Shown here in pieces: positions 38,445-48,797 of a stretch of 64,000 bases of DNA. The translations under genes and the position numbers were made by a program. Position 1 is the stretch's first letter. Every line of letters starts with the position of its first letter. The stretch covers positions 1-64,000 of the forward strand of contig QZCP01000183.1 in the NCBI GenBank assembly GCA_003956705.1, read 5' to 3'. The notes under the pieces were generated by a model. The model did not search any database and had not been told where the DNA came from. It saw only the letters and a program-made list of their open reading frames with translations. Origin of the DNA: Brevipalpus yothersi (taxonomy: Eukaryota; Arthropoda; Arachnida; Trombidiformes; Tenuipalpidae).

Positions 38445-40743
38445 TCATTGTATACCATTGAAGTTAATGGAAATTTATTCACTTTTAAGTGCAAAATCGA
38501 AGAATGAAAAATTTTTCACCGATTAATAATAGCTTCCCCAAAAAAAGAGACAATACATCTTAGTGGTCACTTATAGCCCGCTGTTAAAGAGTAATGAAAA
38601 TCAGTGGTCAAAGTAACAGAATAAAGGCTCAATAAAGATTCATTATTGAGGCATTTGATGAATGAGATGCCTTTATTTTTGGGTTCCATTATCGATGCTG
38701 AATTGAAGATGCTTTCAGACTTGATGTTGGGTGGACTTTTTCTTTCGTTCTTGAATATACTTTTATAGATCATCAGCATCTTAATCATCTGCTTGACCGT
38801 TATTTTGTTTAGCAAAATAGTGATTGTGAACAGAAGCTACAAGAAAAGTAGACTACTTTACGCGAATTATGATTGAGTAATCGTGACATCGTGAACAATT
38901 TGAAGATAGACGAAATGCTAACTGAAGCATTCGATTTTTTGTGCATATATTTTAAATCTGAATGCTTTGCTACAGAAAATAGTCTATATTCATGATATGA
39001 TCTCGGAGGCGTTAAATTAGTCCTCTCCAGGAGACAAGATAGGAATGGTCAAGATTTTTGATTGTGAAAAGAAGTGACCAAAAGGTCGCCGATTTGAAAT
39101 TGTGCTATCCTGAGAACGGTATTGAAACCTCAATCACTTGCTCATTGAGAGGTGATAAAATTCTTTGATAATATTTCCTAACTTAATGAATATTGACATT
39201 CAAGATTGATAATTTCAGTCTAATTTCTCCCACTCAAAAAATTTAAATTTTTCTCCCATCGAGCCAGTTCTTATGACCAGAAAAGAAAGTAATCTAAATT
39301 TTCACTCAAATTTCAATGTCGCTGGAATGATTATTCTGTCCCAAAAAAAACCTTCTCACCAGACTATTCACAATCATTAGAATGGAATATTTGAATATTA
39401 ATAAAAATGAATGTGAATATTCACTTTCTCGCCTCAACCTTAGAACTATTTAATTTTGCATGGCTAAGTATTCATTTTCCTTTTCAGCTAACTTTCCTGT
39501 AGCACTAATCAGTCGCTTTTCTTACATGCATTGTTACTGCTTTATCTACTCAAAACTATCTTTCAATATGGGCACTGATTTTAAGTCACTGTTAATTTTA
39601 CAACCTTATTCCGACCATCTTCTTTGCTTTAAAATAGCTTCTGGGAAGGAAATGTTTCGATTCAAATTCGAGTCAAATCTTAAAATTAACCAGTTTGTAA
39701 ATACAGTTAGATGAAAAAAGGAAATTTGCAATCAAAAAATCCTCAAAATATCGTTCAATTTAAGGCCTGGACTGATAGAACTCTTTATATTTCGATCATT
39801 CGATAATATCATTGACCCCATCCGTTGAAGAAGATATTCTACACTTTCGCATGATTTATTAGACTTGCATATGAACTGTACATCATATTCAGTACCGATA
39901 GCTCGAAACTAGATTACGCTCATTTGCTAAGAGTTCTTCCTCTTCGAAAGAAACTGATTAAGAACACAACTTGATACTGTTCTGGATGGAGAGTAGAAAA
40001 ATCACAAAAAAGAACGTAGAGAAAGAGAAAGAAAGAGAGAGATCATCTTTCGAGTGAAATTGTAAAGCAGAAAAAGGAGTATGAAAAGAGGAAATGAAAG
40101 TTACTATGCAATATGAGAAACAATCAAATACAGATTACTTAATTCAGTTATGACCACAAGTTGATTCACCTCTACTTCCTCCTCCGCAAATATACAGCCC
40201 ACAAGCAAACCACATAGCTCATCAGTTGATTTGTTTTGTCCACTTATGTGATATGTCCAGCCACTCCACCAACAGCTCGCCTTTCCGGTCAGTCAGCTTT
40301 CATCTGGCAATAATTTCAATCTGATTTCCAGATCAAGTAGATCTCACCTCCTCTTCGGTCTGGCTACAATACAATAGTAGTTACAATATTCAGAATGGAA
40401 AAGAAGTGGGATCAGCTAGCCAGCCTACACTGTACGTTGAGAGAGGAAAGCTCCAAGATAAACAGTTTTACACTAACACACTGTATCACTTTCACGGATG
40501 TTTTCCAATTCCAGCCGAAAAAAACAATGTGTAAGTAATTGTAGTTTCGATCTTAATCATATTACCCATATTATTCAATCTGTTTGTTGCAATAAGGACT
40601 GGTTATTAATCTTCTCTAAAGGCATTTAAACTATGCCACAGAATGGAAAGAGAGAGATGATGAAGTTTACCTTAATCACCTCATTTGCATTGATATCTTT
40701 AATTACCGGTAGATCACAATTTCCGATAAACCACTTTCTGACT

Positions 40744-40745
<2 letters not shown>

Positions 40746-40807
<62 letters not shown>
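40746..40807. repeat. (GA)n microsatellite
   Basis: AG run of about 62 bp. Confidence 0.95.
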
Positions 40808-40809
<2 letters not shown>

Positions 40810-41800
40810 AAAAGTGGTAATCAAATTCTCATTCTCGTATTTTATTAACTGATGAGGAGGTGACATTTGCATTTTTGCCCTTATTCTATCAGGTTTAACA
40901 ATTGAATCAGTGGGAGTAATCTGATGGTGATTAGGATCACTCTCTATCTCACTCTCTAAGAGTATTTCATACTTACAAGAGCGAAGTAGAATCGATAAAG
41001 AAATTCTACTAAGAAGTTGACAAAAGATCAAGAACTTTTCTTTGTTTTCCAGAAATTATAAGCAAGTCGATGAAACACTTTTTCTCCTCTCATTTTGCTA
41101 TTTTTTATTGATGGGATCTTCCTTCACCCAAAACTACCGAAAAACTTTCACCAAATTAATCCAAAAATAGCGTTTATTCAATTTTTTGTGGATTCATCAA
41201 ATTTATTCAGCGATAGAAAATAAAATCACTAAAATATATAATATCAATTTCTTTCCTGGCCGGAAGCTCTTCTCCGCAGCCTAACTCAGAATAAGCAAAA
41301 CGAGCTCCATCAGAAGATACGATCTGAGTGATCTGCATAAAGGGTTGACGACTGATTACCACATGCTTCCAGTTCTACATTAGGATTGAAAAAAATGAAA
41401 CAAAAATATTGCAGAAGATAACTTTTTGGAGACTCTTCTTCAATTTGAATATCACATCATGGTATCGAGTCTTCAACATCTAGCCACTTGATTTGGGGAG
41501 TCATTTTCCTAAACTAAACTTGCTAAAATATTAGTATGAAAATAAATTTCCGACAAATTGGACCTCAGATGAATGATTGATAATTTTTGATGGTTTTGGA
41601 ACAAAGATTGGTCCGATAGGAAGACATCTAAAAAAATAGGGTCATTCAAAGCTGATAACAGTGTGTACGATGATGGATGATTGAGAGTTAACCTCTCAAG
41701 CTTCTCAATGTTCAGGAGATTTGCAATCTCAAGAGATGAGCTGAGGACAGTGAAGAGAATCAGTCTTAAAAAAAGCCATTCCGTCTCTCAGACCCTGGCA

Positions 41801-41806
41801 TTTATT
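41801..41806 (-). terminator. Candidate polyadenylation signal of Nup62
   Basis: AATAAA on the minus strand about 155 bp after the Nup62 stop codon. This is the nearest canonical hexamer seen downstream. Confidence 0.45.
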
Positions 41807-41960
41807 GTTCTTCTGGATTTTCAAGGAGTATTCAGCTGAAAAAAGGAGAAGAAGAAAAAAGCTGGCAGTTATGATTTTTCACAATGATTAGAAGAATGTG
41901 TTACTTGGATTTCGAATGGATTGGTTTTTTGATGATGATTGCGATTGATAGACTTAAAAT

Positions 41961-43100
41961 TTATGTGGAATTTCCAAGATCTATGCTGTTTATCTGATCA
42001 TCAATATGCTTCAAAAGTGTCATGTGGGTATTCAATATTTTTCCAATGGAAGCCAAGGGATCATTCGCATCTTTAATTGAATTGGCTGCATTAAATTGTT
42101 CAATAACTGTTTGTATGTCAGCTGCAACACCCTGTAAATCATTGTTAACAGTTTCCATTAGTTGATAGAATTTCTCTTTCTCCGAAACAACACCGGTATC
42201 ATGTAATTTGGATTTTTCCTCTTCCAAGGGTTTTATCAATTCTTCGAGTTCGTTCTGCTGAGATTCAATAAAATCTATCTGATTGTTTATCCTCGTATGA
42301 TCAGCTTTAAGTTGTTCCATCTTCTCATTGACCTGTGTGAGCTTGGTAGCATTCGTAACCAAAATCGCATCCCATGCATTGATATTTTGCGCTTGTTCGT
42401 GAAAATCACTTTCCAATATCGTCAACTCATCAAGCCATTTGTTGATATTCTCCTGAAGTTGACTGAAAGTCATCTAAGAGAAAAAAACATACGATATAGA
42501 ATTACATTTACAATAATCAAGTAGCAGAATAAATCATCAGGTGTAAATCAGATACCAAATTACCTTGCTGCTTGCTTGTGCTGTCAAAGTGGTGGTAGTT
42601 TGATTTGGTTGAGCTGGTATCTTGAATGCAGAAGTCAACTCAGTGGAAGTGGTGGTGACAGCCGGGGTTGTGCCGAAAGTAGGAGCAGTTGTGACTGTAG
42701 TTGCACTGGGAAATGCAAAATTCATCTACAAAGAGAAGATAAATCCGTTAATTAATCATCAATCAAAGATCATGAACATCAAATATGTGAATCTCTTATT
42801 CACACTTGTACTTGCCTGCCCGGGCTGATTAGTCGTTGCAGCTGGTTGAGCAGGTACATTAAAAGCTGGTAAAGTTAAACCGGAGGTAGTGGTTGCAACT
42901 GCCGGTGCAGTACCAAAAGTGGGTGCTGTTGATGTTGCACCAAAAGAAGGAACCGCCGGTGAAGCACCGAAAGTAGGTGCTGTTGATGTAGTCCCGAAAG
43001 TAGGAGCTGCTGTGGATACATTACCAAATGCCGGAGCTGCCGATGAACCGAAAGTTGGGGCAGTTGTTGATGTTGCCGGATTGCCAAAATTAAAATTCAT
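41961..43100 (-). CDS. Nup62: Nucleoporin Nup62 (FG repeats plus Nsp1-C coiled-coil domain)
   Basis: Central-channel component of the nuclear pore complex that pairs with Nup54 and Nup58. Three exons on the minus strand: 43100-42816, 42725-42564, 42473-41961, giving 319 residues, all introns phase 0. Exon 1 encodes the N-terminal FG region with seven FG motifs (mostly PTFG) in a Ser/Thr/Ala/Pro-rich spacer. Exon 2 adds one more FG motif. Exon 3 encodes the conserved coiled-coil domain from about residue 150: FSQLQENINKW, NAWD, DFIESQQNELEELIKPLEE and DPLASIGKILNTHM, which match Nup62 closely. The protein is short (human Nup62 is 522) because the FG region is small. Intron 1 begins with GC rather than GT (CAG then GCAAGT). 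A CCAG directly before the start ATG suggests a 5' UTR intron. The gene is divergent from the EF-Tu gene. Confidence 0.93.
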
Positions 43101-43641
43101 CCTGGAAAAAGTCGCAGAAAAAGAGTCAAAATCAGTTACAATATGTGTCACTTTATACTTTAACCAGAGGTCAACATTGACAGCGCTCTAAAATTCAAAA
43201 TCTTGTCCAAACTTTTCATCTTACCTTAACAATTAATGCTGATAGCGGTGATGAATTGATTTGAGCCAATTAATGAACACACAATTAACTGACAATCAAA
43301 ATGCTAGTAATCATCGGCAAACTGTTATCAAACAATAAACGTTGAAATAATCTTTCATCAAGCAACTGAATTTCGGTTTGAAAAATGTAAACATTGGGAA
43401 AAGCATGGCAAAAGTGACGCATTCCAAGTGACGCTCTCTAGTGTTTCAGATGAATTGATTCAAATTGAATCATTCAATTCAATTGAATTCTGATGAATTT
43501 TGGGAATGTTTTCATGATGAAATAACATGTGGTCCAAATTGTTGATGGTTACATGGTTTTTAGTTTTGAATCTTGATGCTTAAAAAGTCGGCATTTGTGA
43601 AAGTGTGATTAGTGTTAGCTTGGTCAATTCAACTGGTCAAG
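43101..43641. promoter_or_regulatory. Divergent (probably bidirectional) promoter region of Nup62 and mtEF-Tu
   Basis: About 540 bp separate the two start codons, which point away from each other, so both promoters must be here or overlap. No clear TATA box is placed for either gene. A run of overlapping GAATTGATTC/GAATTCAATTGAATTC-like inverted repeats lies at about 43450-43490. Shared control of a housekeeping nucleoporin and a mitochondrial translation factor is plausible but inferred only from spacing. Confidence 0.5.
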
Positions 43642-45172
43642 ATGACACTGATCAGACATTGTGTTTATTGTGTTCGATCTTCATCTTCAGAAATTTTGTC
43701 AAATTTTTCGGTAGTTTTGTGTCCTGGTTTAGTTAGTAAAAATGTTATCACTGGTTTAAGGAGAGGTTGGAGAAAATTTCAATATCGTAATTTTGCATCT
43801 TCCTCTACCGATAATTCACCACCAAAACCACATGCCAATTTGTGCCTCTTAGGTGATCATCAACATGGTAAAACAGCACTTGCCTCGGCGATCACTTTGA
43901 TTCAATCGCAAAGTAATCAAACTGTATTCAAGGAAACTTTCGAAATAGATAATTCACGAGAAGAGGTTGCGAAAAGTGAGTAGTATGAGTTCTATATGTG
44001 TAGAGGAATATTCTGATCCCAATTTGTTTCTCCTACTTCTTCTTCCCTCAGAACGCTCGATAAATCCTTCGAAAATGAAATTCGAAACTGACCAACGAAC
44101 CTATGTACTGATTGATCCTCCCGGTCATCCGGATTATCTGAAAAATACTGTCACAGGTACTAGTGGATCAGATTACGGTGTAATTGTTGTAGCCGGTGAT
44201 GAAGGTCCAACAAACGTTACTCGCACCCATTTATTGGTCGCAAAACATCATAGGATAAAAAATTTTGCCGCTTTCATAAGTAAAGTGGACAAGACTGATG
44301 GTGAATCAGTAGACATTGTTGAAATGGCTACCAAAGAGATGTTGGAGGAAGAAGGTTTCAATCCCGATGGAATCAAATTTTTCTATGGTTCACCAAATCT
44401 TGTACTTGATAAACCAGATAATCATGAGAGACAAGCCCCTATCAAGAGTTTATTAGAAAATATTGACAATTTTCCACAAAAAGAGAGAAACATTTCATCA
44501 AAAGGTATGATGTACATCGAAAAGATATATTCCCCGCCGAATCGGGCTACAGGAGTGACCGGAATCCTAGAGTGTGGTCAATTCGCAAAAGGAGATAAAA
44601 TTGAACTTCTAGGCTTTGATAAATGTATCAGAACGACAATAGTGGGAATCGAATCTTTTGGGAAAGTTAAAGATAAAGCTACTGCTGGTGAATCAGTTGA
44701 AATTCTTCTCAAAGGTGTCAAAAGATCTGACGTTTCACCTGGCATGGTTGTTGTACCGATTGATCACAAGCTCAATGGACAAGATAAAATAGAAGTTCTA
44801 GTGAAAATGAATCCCGCTCATGGCGATGATCGTTATGTTTTATTTAATGAAGACTCGAAAAATTTCATCTATCGTACTGGCGAACTCGTTGGAAGTTTGT
44901 CACTAGAGGGTAAAGAATATCTCGTTTCTGGTGATAGTTCACTGATGACGCTGAGAATACCGAGAGAATATTTTTTCCAAAAAGATCAATCTCTTCTTTT
45001 CCGTGATGGGCGCAGAGTATTCGCTCTGGGTGAGATCACTCAAATTTTGCCCAACATGGAAAGCAATGAACGTAAAAATTTTCTTAGACCGAAAACAAGA
45101 TCTGAAAAGGAATCATCTTCGGAACGTAAAAAAAGGGTGATAAGTGATCTTGGTATCAAAGATTTTTTATAA
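43642..45172 (+). CDS. Divergent mitochondrial elongation factor Tu paralogue with C-terminal extension
   Basis: Translation GTPase of the EF-Tu family, expected to deliver aminoacyl-tRNA to mitochondrial ribosomes. Two exons, 43642-43975 and 44052-45172 (GT-AG, phase 1), give 484 residues. The first ATG in the open frame is 43642. Residues 1-60 are Arg/Ser-rich with almost no acids, as in a mitochondrial presequence. The GTPase domain has the P-loop GDHQHGKT (71-78; usually GHVDHGKT), a switch I with KKRSIN in place of RGITIN (the Mg-binding Thr becomes Ser), DPPGH (133-137, catalytic His kept) and SKVD (188-191) where NKxD is expected. Domain 2 is clear (TGVTGILECGQFAKGD, ELLGF, GVKRSDVSPGMVV). 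Domain 3 is strongly diverged and ends LLFRDGRRVFALGEI. A 39-residue Lys/Arg-rich tail follows (446-484). It could be the EF-Tu1-like form for armless mitochondrial tRNAs or a neofunctionalised copy. Confidence 0.85.
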
Positions 45173-45242
45173 TTGACCCTATCAATTAACATTAACATTT
45201 CCATCAAGTCATCATCATCATTTATTCACAAAAAATAGTCAA

Positions 45243-45248
45243 AATAAA
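45243..45248 (+). terminator. Candidate polyadenylation signal of mtEF-Tu
   Basis: AATAAA 70 bp after the EF-Tu stop codon. Minus-strand AATAAA hexamers at 45221-45226 and 45272-45277 could serve the convergent gene, so the two 3' ends probably overlap. Confidence 0.5.
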
Positions 45249-45622
45249 TTTGATCATCACTCAGTTCTTCGTTTATTCTTGAACTGAATTCAAAACTCAA
45301 CCTCACCATCATCTGTTTAGTCCTAGAGTCCATATTAATCTCCATCGACTATTCAGATGTGATAATTGTAATTCCGATTGTGATGCAGCGTTCTGTGCCA
45401 AATTTCTCACAAAAGCTCCAAAATACTGCTTTTTCCGTATCAGCATATCTCATCTAAAATCTTGTTCATAAATTAGGGATTGATCCATCAACGATCAAGT
45501 TCAAATCAGCTCAAAAGTAAGTTCCTGTCTCTTACTTGGATGCTTAATATTCTCTTACTAGTTTTCCTCATCTTGTCTGGATACTTGCGACCATCAATTC
45601 TCCAGATTCCAATCTAAATCCT

Positions 45623-46444
45623 TCAATAAGATGAATTTTTGAAACCGTTGTCAGATAGACTTGTGGTTGCTTCTCCGTGAAAGCTTCTAGTGTGCAAAAT
45701 ATCTCTACTTATGTTCATGGAACCTGTTGGATGTGTTGGATGCTCATTACTAGTCGAATTTTCAGTAGAAGAATCATTTTTCCTTGATCTCCAGAAACTG
45801 AACTTCATACTATTCCATTTTTCCCTCGCCTTCTGCTTCATTGCCTCTTTCACGTGTTTGTTGACACTCTGGCGAATCATACTATAACACCGTTCTTGAC
45901 CTTCATGGATCAGTTTTCGAGGATCTTTGATATCATATCCCATTAAACGTTCACTATCTTTGAATTGAATTTCGGGACTATCGAGGTGCTTGGAAATCTA
46001 ACAAAAAATACTTGAATTCAGTGAAAGAATAACATTAACAGATTCTAACTTTTTTGTTGACACTTTTTGATTCTGACTTATCAGGCTCTATATGAGTTTT
46101 CAAATTCGGATTGTCATCGAGAAAAATTTTTCGAAACGTATCTTCTCTTTCGGTCTCATTATCATCGTCCAATTTTCTACGAGAGTGAATGTTTAGAGAA
46201 CAAAAGAAATTAGACCTGGAAACTTACATCCGAATCTTTGTAATTACCTGAACAGGGTTTCATTAAGTTTCATGTGAGTCATATTTTCTATCTTGTGTTT
46301 GACCTCATTATCTATCAAAGGTTGAATTCGAGACTCATTGACTCCGAGTAAGAGCAAGGCACCAACACCAGTACAAAATATTTTTGCCTGCATTTCTTCA
46401 GATATCCAAGCTCCTGATCCGAGAAATGTTGATAACTCAATCAT
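45623..46444 (-). CDS. Conserved-looking three-exon gene of unknown function
   Basis: I do not recognise this protein. Three exons on the minus strand, 46444-46248, 46176-46050 and 45997-45623, with GT-AG borders (phases 2 and 0), give an uninterrupted 232-residue frame, which supports a real gene. The start ATG at 46444 has A at -3. The frame stays open upstream, where a possible acceptor (AAAAG before GTTTGAATAC, near 46480) could add an exon. The N-terminal 65 residues include a short hydrophobic stretch (IFCTGVGALLLLGV). The middle is acidic (KLDDDNETERED), the region around SVNKHVKEAMKQKAREKW is basic and helical-looking, and the C-terminus is Ser/Thr/Asn-rich and probably disordered. 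No signal peptide or known motif is seen. It is tail to tail with the EF-Tu gene. Confidence 0.6.
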
Positions 46445-47687
46445 TTTCGACTTAGCAACATGCTCAGAGTATTCAAACCTTTTGTGGCATGAAAAAAATT
46501 AAGTGAAAAGGCCAAGAGTATGATACACCAACAAGGAAACGAGTACATTCCACGGAATTTGACCAGCAAATTTTTTGATGGGGATGATCGTTGGAACAAG
46601 ATACTAATCATCTTTCGGGGTTGGTTAATGATGGACTACCAGCCTACAAGATATTCCACGCAATGATTAAAGTTTCCAAAATTTCTGCATCGTCTTGAAA
46701 ATATCATCCATATATCACCGTATTTGATTGGATTTTTTTCGTTTTACAAGCTCAACATTCTGTACTGCTAAGTGAGACCAATCTCATGAAAAGTGAAAAA
46801 TTCTTCATAGAAAAACAGGGAGCAAGAAAGTTCAATAGAAACACTTGGCGATAAAATTACCGAAGAATGGAATAAGATATTTTTGAGATTTTTATGAGAG
46901 GTTTACGAAGAAAAAATTGACTTTGATGCGCAAACATCATGAAATAACTTAAACATGAATTCAACACTATTCTTCAAACCATTTTGGGGTAAATTGCTCA
47001 ATTCACCCATTCTTTTTCCAGCTTGAATTGGAAAACAGTTTCGCTGATTGTTGTTTCATCTTGCTTATCGATATAATTGTTATCTTTCATTCGGAAACTG
47101 GTACTCACCAATTAATCTTTATTTCATGCTCATAGATATCTTTATGCTCGATTTTTGATCACTCTCCATCGATTCAGTTTTTTTATAATCAATTTTGAAA
47201 AGTTTGGCTGATATAGTTTGTTTTCCATCAACTTATGATGGATCTTATCGAAATGAAAATCAAGAACAGCAAGAAGCTTATCACATAGAAGCGGAAACTG
47301 AACAAATCAGCGATGAGCTGAGAGAGAAATCAGAGTATGTAGAAAAGTATATCTGAAGATACACTTGTTATCAGAAAGGTTGGAACAGTTGTCTCTGATT
47401 GGCCAGCAGAACTGTACATGGTTGATATTACAGCAAATAGTTCGAACTCGTCACTCTTATGGAATTTAAAAAATTTGAATAGATAAGAGTGGATCTAGCA
47501 AAAAATTTTTTGCGTTTTCAAAAATTCTGACAACAACTGTGTAAAAATAATTGTTAAGGGGGGTAGATGAGTTGCTCGAACATCATGAAGGATGTACATT
47601 TAAGTATAATTGTTTTCCTTGCCCTTAATTGAATATTGACGGCTTAACGGAGAGTTAGATACTTCGTCTGTGGTAAAAATTTTCAAA
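46445..47687. other. Intergenic region and upstream block of array copy A
   Basis: No gene seen. About 47210-47340 resembles blocks before copies B (50270-50400) and C (54060-54180), showing that upstream DNA was duplicated together with the genes. Confidence 0.5.
47585..47687 (+). promoter_or_regulatory. Likely core promoter and 5' UTR of array copy A
   Basis: The roughly 100 bp before the ATG are alignable to the same region of copy I: GGATGTACAT, then TTGAATATTGACG, GAGTTAGAT and TTTGTCTGTG-like words in the same order. The start context is TTCAAAATG. Conservation at the two ends of the array marks this as the probable promoter. Confidence 0.4.
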
Positions 47688-48797
47688 ATGAATCCATATT
47701 GTGTGTTGATTTTATCTTTTTTGATAGTATCAATTAATGGAAATGGAAATCGAAAAGTGATTAGAAATCCTGGCTGTGCACCAGAAGACTGTGGATCACT
47801 TGATGTCAATGTGATACATTCAACTCCATTTGAACAACAGAACCAATTGATGTTCATCTCGGGCGCCAACAGTGGGTATTATGGTGCTCTCATCATCGAA
47901 ACTAGAAATAGCTGTATTACTGTGGATAATTCTCCGATCATTCAGAGGAAATGTGATGGTTTATGCAATTTTACTGGTACCAAGCCCACAAAGTCAATCG
48001 GGCTAGTTTTCAAATCTTTGCCATTCCTTGAAAATCGAATCAATTGGATATCTTCAAAGTATGAGTGCGATTCGAAAATGTGTACTATTTATACCATTGG
48101 CCAAGGATATAAAGGAGAGATAAATATCCAAGCACACACATCAGCCGATTCACAAGCTATTCAAAATGGGAATTCATCACCAAAAACGCTTCATTTGCGT
48201 GTAATAATTCAGACTGAAGATTCGGATCTTCTAAAGACTAACGGTATAATCATGTTAATCTACGTGCCCACAGGAGAAAGTCTTTCTACCATATCATCTG
48301 ATAAAGAAAATTCAATATTATTTGGAAACATTGAGGCAAGTATCAATAAGTCAAGAATCTTAATTTAATAGCGTTTTATTCAGGATCATGATGATCATCC
48401 ATCTGTGATGATTGGAACCACTACTAAACTCATGACTTGGAAATCACAAACCGAAACTAATGTAACAACAACTCCAGTGAGAATATCAAATCTCGAAGAG
48501 ATTATTGTAAATCCAGATGATTGCAATCTACCTGTTGCTTGTTTCTTTAAAAAACGAGAAAATAGAGTTTATAAAATTTCTGTTGAGTTCGAACATTCAG
48601 ATCTTCAACCTAGTCTACCATGCAATCTTAATTGGTCTTTGTCCATTGGTTTCGAGATTCCATCTCTCAGATCTTCTGAGCCAATATCCTCAGCTAATAC
48701 TGTTCGAGTCCCGATAATCTTTATGATCATGATTTGTTTATTTCATTTTTGTAGTTTATTTACAGTTGACTATCAATACACTGGAACTCAAGTTTAA
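47688..48797 (+). CDS. Tandem secreted/membrane-anchored protein family, copy A
   Basis: Unrecognised family; first member of the array. Exons 47688-48335 and 48384-48797 (48 bp intron, phase 0) give 353 residues. The start is the ATG at 47688; it opens a signal peptide (MNPYCVLILSFLIVSINGNG). Exon 1 carries the family pattern: paired Cys near the start (CAPEDC), YYGALI with an acidic follow-up, KCDGLCNF, SIGLVFKSLPF, CDSKMC and IMLIYVP. Exon 2 carries NPDDCNLPVACFF and ends in a hydrophobic segment (IIFMIMICLFHFCSLF) near the C-terminus, so the product is probably a type I membrane or lipid-anchored surface protein. Several N-x-S/T sites fit an extracellular location. Its intron begins with GC (GAG then GCAAGT), whereas the other copies use GT. 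It is closest in promoter to copy I. Confidence 0.75.

Larger units (their letters stand above)
36876..41960. other. Region without a supportable gene
   Basis: It probably holds the promoter and 5' UTR of the minus-strand signal-peptide exon at 36875. It contains an interrupted GA run (37294-37326), a GGA trinucleotide run (about 37407-37431), CT 38421-38444 and GA 40746-40807. The only ORFs of note are a 62-codon minus ORF from 37564 and a short signal-peptide-like ORF near 40663; both are weak and are discussed as findings. Confidence 0.5.

Noticed and set aside
47600..47869. Minus ORFs opposite copies A-I (for example 50523-50732, 57185-57460, 57625-57819)
   Set aside because: They recur only because the sense strand is a repeated gene; shadows of the real frames.
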